DNA of 5,415 nucleotides from Kiritimatiellia bacterium (GTDB lineage Bacteria > Verrucomicrobiota > Kiritimatiellia > RFP12 > UBA1067), in assembly GCA_017521065.1 (NCBI GenBank), contig JAFXEA010000328.1, positions 1-5,415 on the forward strand. Reading direction: 5' to 3'. Below the pieces are notes generated by a model. It did no database searches and was not told the DNA's origin. It saw only the letters and a list, made by a program, of their open reading frames with translations. Shown here piece after piece: positions 1 through 5,169 of the stretch. Each line of letters begins with the position of its first letter. Position 1 is the stretch's first letter. Position numbers and translations under genes: made by a program.

Positions 1-1198
1 GCCTGAAAGAAATCAACTCCTTATCCCAGATTCTTCCGTTTATGTAAGGCATCATCAAGCATCCACGGCTGCGGCCGTACGCCATGGTTTCCTTGACACC
101 ATGCTTCGCAGGAAAATATTCCGGGTATGCCACGTCAAAATCCGAATTGTGCCAGCAGTACCAATGAATCCCCACTTTCATTTCCGGCCAGTTTGCTCGA
201 AGCTGTCCGATACAGTTGGACACCGACTGCGATCTTCCGCTGACACGATACCAGAACGGTATCTCGGCAAATCCTTCGGGATAATCCTTGCGCTCGAATT
301 TACGCCCTTTCGCACACCACACCTGGTTTGTGGCCCATGTCCTGTAGAGCTTGGCGGCAGCAACCCAATTGCCCTTGAATACACCGATCGACACGGGGAA
401 TCCGGGATCGGCCGCAGATGCCGGTCGCCCGGCGTTCACGACAGGCGTACAGCAAGATACGTTCTGCCTTCCGGAATACGTCACTTTCGTGACTTCAGCC
501 TTTGAATTGTGCGGCGCGTACAAAAGACCCGAGTCACCTATCATGTACGCAAGCGCGGTGGGCAGCACACCTGCCGAATATGCGGATTTCGCAGGAACGC
601 CGTCGCCATCGTAATTGCGGTGGAGTCTCCAACCCATTGAGTTCGACGGCTCGCAGAAATCCCCCTCTCCGCACTTCGTCACTCCGCGCAACACCGGATA
701 GATCGTATAGTACACGCCCCATTCCCGGCTGCGGTTTTCAACGCGAATGCGCCATTCCGACTCCACCGCACCCGCCGGAAGCGAGACGTCGGCAATGACA
801 TCTAAATCCCTCTTCCCGGGAGATATTTCAACTCCCTTGAACACGAACCTTAAACCATCCGCAATGCGCTCCACGCTGCGTCCGTCCGCCGGCGTACGGT
901 TGGATATCGTTTTGTGCACCGGCTTGCCGTCCTTCCCCTTGCGGGAGAGTTCAAGCGACCATAAATCCCCGACGGCAGGAACTCCGGAAAACAAATCGCG
1001 GTTCACGAAACGCTTGCGCCCGCCGCCAAGGAGGTTGACAATAGAAGACACGCCATAGCCCTCGGCGGCAGACGCGAACGAGATTTCCATCGATTCGTTT
1101 TTGAGGACCGTCTCTCCGTCCACGCATGCGCCGGACGGTGCCGCAGGCGAAATTGTCGCCGCAAACAACGGGAGCATCAATATCATAAGTCTTGTCAT
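1..1198 (-). CDS. Secreted DUF6259-type protein, probable glycoside-hydrolase-like enzyme (3' end cut by window)
   Basis: The minus-strand frame is open from the ATG at 1198 to the window edge, giving 399 residues of an incomplete protein. Residues 1-20 form a signal peptide (MTRLMILMLPLFAATISPAA), so the protein is probably exported. Residues 30-270 look like a beta-rich N-terminal module. Conserved-looking blocks follow: LYRTWATNQVW (284-294), HWYCWHNSDFD (345-355), YPEYFPAK (358-365) and MPYINGRIWD (383-392). I recognise this order of blocks as DUF6259, thought to form a catalytic TIM-barrel related to glycoside hydrolases; the assignment is from memory of the family and the reaction is unknown. 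The start is chosen because AAAGGA lies 6 bases upstream and the signal peptide begins there. An in-frame ATG at 1267 would add 23 hydrophilic residues ahead of the signal peptide and is less likely. It is the last visible gene of the leftward unit. The rest of the barrel, with any catalytic acids, lies outside the window. Confidence 0.8.
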   Translation of the reverse strand, partial: MTRLMILMLPLFAATISPAAPSGACVDGETVLKNESMEISFASAAEGYGVSSIVNLLGGGRKRFVNRDLFSGVPAVGDLWSLELSRKGKDGKPVHKTISNRTPADGRSVERIADGLRFVFKGVEISPGKRDLDVIADVSLPAGAVESEWRIRVENRSREWGVYYTIYPVLRGVTKCGEGDFCEPSNSMGWRLHRNYDGDGVPAKSAYSAGVLPTALAYMIGDSGLLYAPHNSKAEVTKVTYSGRQNVSCCTPVVNAGRPASAADPGFPVSIGVFKGNWVAAAKLYRTWATNQVWCAKGRKFERKDYPEGFAEIPFWYRVSGRSQSVSNCIGQLRANWPEMKVGIHWYCWHNSDFDVAYPEYFPAKHGVKETMAYGRSRGCLMMPYINGRIWDKELISFR

Positions 1199-1420
1199 AC
1201 CAAATCCTTTACTTCTCTCCACATCGCCTCTTCTTTGAGACGCATCCATACCTGATGCCGGCTCCATTAAGGTCATATGGCTTTCACCTTGAACGGACTG
1301 ACGGCCTTCTCCGTCGCCGGTCCGATGCCTGCAAATCCCAGTCGTTCAATCTGCGGCTACACAGGAAATGTCGCCTGTGTAGCCGCCGCTTTGTAATCAT
1401 TCAAAAATATCTTTGACTTT
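1199..1420 (-). other. Intercistronic spacer between small gene and DUF6259 gene
   Basis: This 222-base gap holds the ribosome binding site of the DUF6259 gene (AAAGGA, complement of 1205-1210), a perfect stem-loop at 1353-1386 and a short codon-like stretch without a start (1273-1356). I see no convincing promoter on the minus strand, so the DUF6259 gene is probably read from the upstream operon transcript. The gap is unusually long for an operon with otherwise tight spacing. Confidence 0.5.
1353..1386. other. Perfect 13-bp stem-loop in operon spacer
   Basis: GCGGCTACACAGG (1353-1365) is followed by an 8-base loop and its exact reverse complement CCTGTGTAGCCGC (1374-1386). Thirteen uninterrupted, GC-rich pairs should fold stably in RNA. 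Neither strand has a U-tract after the stem, so it does not look like an intrinsic terminator. It starts 34 bases after the stop codon of the small gene. It could protect the upstream mRNA from 3' decay or lower expression of the DUF6259 gene; these roles are inferred. It lacks the GTAG-foot layout of a classical REP element. Confidence 0.8.
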
Positions 1421-1570
1421 TCACTTGACGCAATACATACTCGTATAATTGTATTTCTTGTTTTTCCCTTCGTAGGCAAGCAACGAATTGGAAGTCATAA
1501 CCCACAATGTGCAGGCTGCCGTACATATCGAAATTCCATATCCGACTCTTTTTCCACATCCTTTGTCCAT
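1421..1570 (-). CDS. Small cysteine-containing, probably membrane-associated or exported peptide (49 aa)
   Basis: I do not recognise this family. The start at 1570 is strongly supported: AAGGAGGT (complement of 1577-1584) sits 6 bases upstream and is the best Shine-Dalgarno match in the window. An in-frame TTG at 1627, overlapping the stop of the glycosidase gene, has no such site. The peptide has a basic N-terminus (K3, K7, R8), a mildly hydrophobic stretch at about 9-32 (GISICTAACTLWVM) that could be one membrane segment or a poor signal peptide, and a basic, tyrosine-rich tail (GKNKKYNYTSMYC). It has four cysteines at 5, 16, 20 and 47. The gene lies 53 bases after the glycosidase stop, so it should be co-transcribed. 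Its bases are visibly more AT-rich than those of its neighbours. The main doubt is that a 49-codon ORF can occur by chance; the binding site and operon position argue against that. Confidence 0.6.
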   Translation of the reverse strand: MDKGCGKRVGYGISICTAACTLWVMTSNSLLAYEGKNKKYNYTSMYCVK

Positions 1571-1576
1571 TGCTTT

Positions 1577-1584
1577 ACCTCCTT
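1577..1584 (-). promoter_or_regulatory. Perfect Shine-Dalgarno of the small gene
   Basis: The minus strand reads AAGGAGGT, a full match to the usual anti-Shine-Dalgarno tail of 16S rRNA, with the 6-base spacer AAAGCA before the ATG at 1570. It decides the start of the 49-residue peptide. The other genes here have weaker sites or none. Confidence 0.75.
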
Positions 1585-1623
1585 GATTTTCAAAGAACAA
1601 GGCTCTGCTTTCTGAGACGATTT

Positions 1624-3309
1624 TCAAGGTTGCCGGAACAACACCTCAAAATCGACCGACGGACGCCCATCAACCTCAAAATCGACATAGTCCGATGCGT
1701 CCACGGCAACCTCACGGAAGGGAGTCTCCACTCCGTCCACTAAGAGCTTCGAGCATTTTCTTCCTTTGGGCAGAAGCAGATGACAGACGATTTTTCTGGA
1801 CGGGCTTTTCAGATTGTACCGCATGCCCTTGCCGTCGAGCACCCAGCGCACATCCACATATTTCTTCGTCATTTCATATCCTGTCACATACCTCAGTTCC
1901 GTATAGCCGGTGACGGGCCAGCGAGGCGAAAACTCCATCACATCATACCCGACGCCGGCATTTACGACCCCTGCAAGACCTTCGTCCACAGCACTCATGA
2001 GCGCCGCAGCGCCCCATGCGCTCGGCCCGCCGCCTTGCGGCTTCTCCGTCACCGGGTCGTACAGGAAATAGATGTCGCCGTCACGCTCAACCAATTTCAT
2101 CATGCGGCTTATTATGTCCCATCCGTACTCTTCCCTTCCGCAGAGAAATGCACCCTTTGCGAGTTCGCCGGCCGTAAAGGGCGAAATGGCTCCGTTCAGA
2201 TATTCCCCCGGAGCATATTTCATGAACTTGGGCGAATACGGAGGATCGATCGTAAACCATTCCGCAAACGACTTCACGCATTTTCTCCGTTCCTGGAACG
2301 CATCCACCACAGAACGGCACTGGTCGCCCGTGAGGAATCCGCGATTCAGCGCATATGCGTCAGACAGGGACAGCCTGTTCGTTTCGTTGCCGTCATACGG
2401 AGGATTGCCGTCTACGGGGAACTGATGGGTGAAGAACCTTCCGTTCCACAGATGCTTCATGACATTCGCCTTCAGCGTCTCCGCTCTCTTGCGCCATTCC
2501 GACGCCTTCCCCCGCCTTCCAAGCCTGTCGTTCATCCATGCGAGCTGGTTCATTGCCTGGTACACGCCGGTATTGTCGCCGTGCATGGCGCACATCGGGC
2601 CAAATATCGTGCGGTTGTACGCACTCTTCTCGTCATGGGTGAAATCCCACGTATCTATCGTATAGAGCCTGATCGCAAGACCGTATTTTTCGCTCCACCT
2701 CTTTGGATCGGAAGTCTGGTAGTCTATTCCCTTTTCGAGCGACGGCAGAACCTTTGCAAGCCATGCATCGTCTCCCGTGATCCGGTAGTAGGTCATGGCA
2801 CCTTCCACAACCAGGAATTCGACATCCGCCTCGAGTTCGAGCCGTACAAGAGAAAGATGGTCGTCCGGATAGAGACGGCGGCAACTTTCGTCCACGAATT
2901 TCCAGTGGTTGTCGTCCATCTGCTTGACCAGCTCGAAAAACTGTCCGTCTTCGCGCTGCGTGTCTATTATGAACTGGAGGAACGACAGCGGATCGTGTTC
3001 CCAGTGGCACCACCCTTTCATGTCATGGACATGGTCGCGTATCCAGTTGTGGTTGCATACCAGCACCTTGCCGTCGATGAACAGCAATCTGCGGTTGGAC
3101 ATGAGATTGATGCGAAGCTTGTGGAGGAACATCCCGAGTTCGTATCCTGAAGTGGTGAGCGCTCCGGGAAGAGACAGCTCCGGATTGTTGTACAAGCCGC
3201 ACCTTTCCCCTTCGCACAACCGCCGCGGAAGAGGATATTTAAACTCTATTTCCGCCGCCGAAGCCATCAGCGCCGCCGTCAGGCCGAAAACGGCTACCAG
3301 CCGCTTCAT
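1624..3309 (-). CDS. Secreted six-hairpin (alpha/alpha)6-barrel glycosidase-like protein
   Basis: From the ATG at 3309 the product has 561 residues. It begins with a typical signal peptide, MKRLVAVFGLTAALMASAA, probably cut just before EIEF, so the enzyme should act outside the cytoplasm. The body resembles six-hairpin glycosidases. In 561-residue numbering the conserved-looking blocks are WIRDHVHDMKG (89-99), QREDGQFFE (118-126), LEADVEFLVVEGA (159-171), YTIDTWDFT (216-224), MHGDNTG (242-248), FAEWFTIDPPY (348-358), GEYLNGAISPFTAGELAKGAF (368-388) and PQGGGPSAWGAAA (424-436). A short beta-type region ends the chain. Acids in these blocks are candidate catalytic residues; which ones act is not visible. 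I recall similar uncharacterised proteins in Verrucomicrobia-like and Firmicute genomes but cannot assign a numbered CAZy family or substrate. The frame stays open to an ATG at 3465, and an ATG at 3381 has GAGGA 7 bases upstream, whereas 3309 has no clear Shine-Dalgarno. I prefer 3309 for its signal peptide. It leads the leftward operon, opposite the regulator. Confidence 0.8.
   Translation of the reverse strand: MKRLVAVFGLTAALMASAAEIEFKYPLPRRLCEGERCGLYNNPELSLPGALTTSGYELGMFLHKLRINLMSNRRLLFIDGKVLVCNHNWIRDHVHDMKGWCHWEHDPLSFLQFIIDTQREDGQFFELVKQMDDNHWKFVDESCRRLYPDDHLSLVRLELEADVEFLVVEGAMTYYRITGDDAWLAKVLPSLEKGIDYQTSDPKRWSEKYGLAIRLYTIDTWDFTHDEKSAYNRTIFGPMCAMHGDNTGVYQAMNQLAWMNDRLGRRGKASEWRKRAETLKANVMKHLWNGRFFTHQFPVDGNPPYDGNETNRLSLSDAYALNRGFLTGDQCRSVVDAFQERRKCVKSFAEWFTIDPPYSPKFMKYAPGEYLNGAISPFTAGELAKGAFLCGREEYGWDIISRMMKLVERDGDIYFLYDPVTEKPQGGGPSAWGAAALMSAVDEGLAGVVNAGVGYDVMEFSPRWPVTGYTELRYVTGYEMTKKYVDVRWVLDGKGMRYNLKSPSRKIVCHLLLPKGRKCSKLLVDGVETPFREVAVDASDYVDFEVDGRPSVDFEVLFRQP
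1643..1686 (-). repeat. 14-bp direct repeat inside the glycosidase 3' end
   Basis: GTCGATTTTGAGGT occurs twice on the minus strand (1673-1686 and 1643-1656), 30 bases apart and in frame. It encodes VDFEV twice in the last 20 residues. This may be a small in-frame duplication or two similar beta strands. Confidence 0.6.
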
Positions 3310-3505
3310 GCGAAAATTCGGAACACAAGAATGCTTTTTGCTTTTTGCATCATGTTTTCCCGCAAAAACTCTTATCGACATCGTTCCATCCTCGTTGATT
3401 GCCAGGGCTTCAGTGAACAACTGCAAACCGGAAAGTCTCTTGCCGCCACTGAAATCCAACTCCATTAATTGGCGCTTATTTTATCATGAAGCCAACACCC
3501 GATGC

Positions 3506-3534
3506 ATTATCTTAAAATAGAAAACGACTGTCGT
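3506..3534 (-). promoter_or_regulatory. Candidate sigma70-type promoter of the leftward operon
   Basis: On the minus strand ACGACA (complement of 3529-3534) is followed after 17 bases by GATAAT (complement of 3506-3511). The matches to TTGACA and TATAAT are 4/6 and 5/6. Transcription would start near 3499, upstream of every possible start of the glycosidase gene, leaving about 34, 118 or 190 bases of leader depending on the start used. The -35 lies inside the 17-bp palindrome, so the regulator probably acts here. Confidence 0.5.
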
Positions 3535-3537
3535 TTT
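3521..3537. promoter_or_regulatory. Candidate operator: 17-bp interrupted palindrome
   Basis: AAAACGAC-T-GTCGTTTT is a perfect inverted repeat with 8-bp arms around one central base. It lies between the divergent genes, overlaps the -35 and spacer of the leftward promoter candidate, and ends 15 bases before the -35 of the regulator promoter. It is the best candidate binding site for the regulator encoded at 3593-4804. Overlap with a -35 fits either repression or AraC-style activation. AraC-family sites are more often direct repeats, so the dyad is a point of doubt. Confidence 0.55.
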
Positions 3538-3552
3538 TGGGAAAGCCACAAC

Positions 3553-3581
3553 TTGAGCGCAATACGCTTGCGTGGTATAAT
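3553..3581 (+). promoter_or_regulatory. Candidate sigma70-type promoter of the regulator gene
   Basis: TTGAGC (3553-3558) and a perfect TATAAT (3576-3581) are separated by 17 bases. Transcription should start near 3588, only about five bases before the ATG at 3593, which leaves no room for a ribosome binding site. The spacer holds a short inverted repeat, CGCAA-N5-TTGCG (3558-3572), which might be a second regulatory site. Confidence 0.65.
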
Positions 3582-3592
3582 TAAAAGCCAAA

Positions 3593-4804
3593 ATGACTCC
3601 TCGTGTAGCAATATTGATGGAAACCTCGTTGGAAGTGTCGCGCAATCTCCTGTGCGGCATAATCCGCTATGTACGCACACACGACACCTGGACGCTCGAC
3701 TTGACCCCCGGCGGCATTGCGGAGCAGCGACTTCCCGAAACCTGGAACGGACAAGGCATCATCGCAAGAATACCTTCCTTGAAGGAGGCAGGAAAGCTTG
3801 CAGCCCATCCCGCACCCAAGGTGATACTAGATCCTCAAACTCCATTCACCAATCCGAACCACCCCTTGTCGAAATGCGTACGCCTCACCTGCGACCACGA
3901 CGCAATTGGGCGCGAAGCCGCACGGCATTTCATGCACCAAGGGTTCAAGAAATTCGCATACATCGGTCCCGTCCTTTCTTCGACGATACAGATGCAATAC
4001 GACGGAATGGGCACGGACGAGCCGAACTGGTCGATTGCCAGGCGCGAAGCTTTTGCCGCACATCTCGCCGATCACAATTTCGACTGCTTCACATATCCCT
4101 TGCCGGGATCAAAACGAATCTCCTCCAACTGGAATCTCGAAATGCCAAGCGTCGTAAAATGGCTGCAGCGACTCCCGAAACCGATTGCGATATTCACTGC
4201 ACACGACGCGCGTGGACGGCAGATAGCCGACGCCTGCCATGTGGCAAAAATACCAGTGCCGTACAGTCTTGCGATACTCAGCGTAAACAACGACTCGACA
4301 CTGTGCGAAACAAGCCAGCCGCCCCTTTCGTCGATTCCGCTGGACGCCGAATCTACGGGATATCTCGCGGCGGAACTTTTGGACGGGCTTATGAAAGGCA
4401 AAGAACCGCAACAACGCCAAATTCTCTATCCGCCGCTTCCCGTAGCAAAACGGGCGTCATCCTCGGATACGCAAACCGACGATCCTCTGGTCATTGACCT
4501 TCTGGAGGAAATCCGCGAGGCAAAAGGATTCAATCTGCGAGTCTCGGAATTGGCCGACCGCCGTCATGTCACGGTGCGCACGCTGGAAAACCACTGCCGA
4601 AAAGCCATTGGACGAAGCGTTGGCGACATAGTGAGAGAAACATGCATGGAAAACATCTACACGCTTGTGGCGAAATCAGACATGCCGTTCTCGGAAATCG
4701 CGCAACAATCCGGACATCTCAGCCCTTCGCATCTTGCCGCAATGTTCCGCAAGCGTTTCGAAACTACCATGACAGCTGCAAGACACGGATTTCATCACAT
4801 ATAA
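3593..4804 (+). CDS. XylR-type transcriptional regulator: periplasmic-binding-protein-like sugar sensor plus AraC helix-turn-helix
   Basis: The 403-residue length and layout match the E. coli XylR family. Residues 1-285 form a LacI/periplasmic-binding-protein-like ligand domain: the start RVAILMETSLEVSRNLLCG aligns with the first strand and helix of XylR, CDHDAIGREAARHFMHQGF (100-118) and FAYIG (121-125) are typical, FTAHDARGRQIADAC (201-215) matches the effector-domain signature, and SVNNDSTLCETSQPPLSSIPLD (230-251) precedes the last helix. Residues 298-403 are an AraC DNA-binding domain with helix-turn-helix units at about 317-340 and 365-390. It should bind a sugar in the cytoplasm and control the divergent operon. 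D-xylose is only the ligand of the best-known relative and should not be assumed. Oddly, the usual GF of the second unit is GH (374-375), and the usual TP-x-x-YR ending is replaced by TMTAARHGFHHI. The start fits the alignment and lies right behind the promoter without a Shine-Dalgarno. Confidence 0.9.
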   Translation: MTPRVAILMETSLEVSRNLLCGIIRYVRTHDTWTLDLTPGGIAEQRLPETWNGQGIIARIPSLKEAGKLAAHPAPKVILDPQTPFTNPNHPLSKCVRLTCDHDAIGREAARHFMHQGFKKFAYIGPVLSSTIQMQYDGMGTDEPNWSIARREAFAAHLADHNFDCFTYPLPGSKRISSNWNLEMPSVVKWLQRLPKPIAIFTAHDARGRQIADACHVAKIPVPYSLAILSVNNDSTLCETSQPPLSSIPLDAESTGYLAAELLDGLMKGKEPQQRQILYPPLPVAKRASSSDTQTDDPLVIDLLEEIREAKGFNLRVSELADRRHVTVRTLENHCRKAIGRSVGDIVRETCMENIYTLVAKSDMPFSEIAQQSGHLSPSHLAAMFRKRFETTMTAARHGFHHI

Positions 4805-4852
4805 AACGTCACCGACACAAAACCTGCGCATCTTCTTGCAGCGGGACTTGTG

Positions 4853-4870
4853 CTGCCGCTTCGGCGGCGG
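4853..4870 (+). terminator. UUCG-capped hairpin after the regulator gene, possible weak terminator
   Basis: CTGCCGC-TTCG-GCGGCGG forms a 7-bp stem (one G-U pair) closed by a C(UUCG)G tetraloop, 48 bases after the regulator stop. Only two T follow, so it is a poor intrinsic terminator on its own. It could still stabilise the 3' end of the regulator mRNA or end it with help from Rho. Confidence 0.35.
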
Positions 4871-4919
4871 TTGGGCACGGCAAACAAGTTACGGAAGCGT
4901 GATTATGCGCCCGGTCGAT

Positions 4920-4935
4920 TCCTGGAATTCCGGGA
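4920..4935. repeat. Near-palindrome centred on an EcoRI site
   Basis: TCCTGGAATTCCGGGA has a perfect 8-bp core GGAATTCC flanked by matching TCC/GGA with one mismatched pair between. No neighbouring gene start makes it an obvious operator, and it may be chance. Confidence 0.25.
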
Positions 4936-5005
4936 CAGGCCCTTCAAAACACATGACAGGCGGCGGGAAATTGAAATCCGCTATCTACCGGCCTGGTCAA
5001 CCGAC

Positions 5006-5042
5006 AAAAAAAAAACGCCCCTCGGCGCAATGCCGAGAGGCG
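5006..5042 (-). terminator. Intrinsic terminator (distal), 11-bp stem plus T10
   Basis: On the minus strand CGCCTCTCGGC, a 5-base loop ATTGC and GCCGAGGGGCG form an 11-bp stem with a single G-U pair, followed directly by ten T. This is a strong rho-independent terminator for leftward transcription from the transposase gene. Read on the plus strand the stem has a C-A mismatch and only a loose T-rich tail, so it could act weakly on the regulator transcript. Confidence 0.85.
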
Positions 5043-5063
5043 ATAAATATGTTTTGAGACAAC

Positions 5064-5089
5064 AAAAAAGCGCGCCGTTTCCGACGCGC
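5064..5089 (-). terminator. Intrinsic terminator (proximal), 8-bp stem with GAAA loop plus T6
   Basis: On the minus strand GCGCGTCG, the tetraloop GAAA and CGGCGCGC form an 8-bp stem with one G-U pair, followed by six T. The GNRA loop adds stability. It is the first of two terminators met by leftward transcription, 80 bases after the transposase stop. Confidence 0.8.
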
Positions 5090-5149
5090 CAATGGCTTCA
5101 TGTTCTATGTTTTTATTTCCGGTGCAAAAACTCCTTTTCCGAACATGAC

Positions 5150-5169
5150 GGGGTCAAAAGGGTCAGAGC
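5150..5169. repeat. Doubled GGGTCA motif next to the transposase 3' end
   Basis: GGGGTCA-AAA-GGGTCAGAGC abuts the stop codon of the transposase ORF, whose TAA is the complement of 5170-5172. From memory, strings of the type GGGTCAGAGC or GGGGTCAGAG often flank IS200-like or REP-associated transposase genes in many bacteria, so this may mark an element boundary. That link is recalled, not computed. Confidence 0.45.

Larger units (their letters stand above)
4805..5169. other. Intergenic stretch between regulator and transposase gene
   Basis: No credible gene is seen here; the ORFs that cross it read through two terminator hairpins and resemble no family. It holds a UUCG-loop hairpin (4853-4870), an imperfect EcoRI-centred palindrome TCCTGGAATTCCGGGA (4920-4935), two minus-strand intrinsic terminators (5006-5042, 5064-5089), an 8-bp inverted repeat TCATGTTC/GAACATGA (5098-5105 and 5141-5148) and a doubled GGGTCA motif (5150-5169). 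Confidence 0.6.

Noticed and set aside
101..505. 134-codon plus-strand ORF over the DUF6259 gene
   Set aside because: The minus-strand frame is open for 399 codons with a signal peptide and DUF6259 blocks; this ORF is its antisense shadow.
1198..1267. Alternative start of the DUF6259 protein at 1267
   Set aside because: It would place 23 hydrophilic residues before an intact signal peptide, and the ATG at 1198 has its own AAAGGA site.
1353..1386. Hairpin as the REP partner of the transposase at the right edge
   Set aside because: REP elements recognised by such transposases carry a GTAG-like foot at the base of the hairpin. Here GTAG is inside the stem arm, and only one copy is visible, so the link is unsupported.
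1780..3150. 456-codon plus-strand open frame opposite the glycosidase gene
   Set aside because: It is antisense to a clearly coding frame with recognisable blocks and a signal peptide, is rich in His, Arg and Pro as expected of a shadow frame, has no family resemblance, and continues through the other strand's conserved motifs.
3502..4497. 331-codon plus-strand open frame overlapping the regulator in another frame
   Set aside because: The overlapping frame at 3593-4804 has full XylR/AraC similarity, while this one is Arg/Ser/Thr-rich low-similarity sequence and starts upstream of the regulator promoter.
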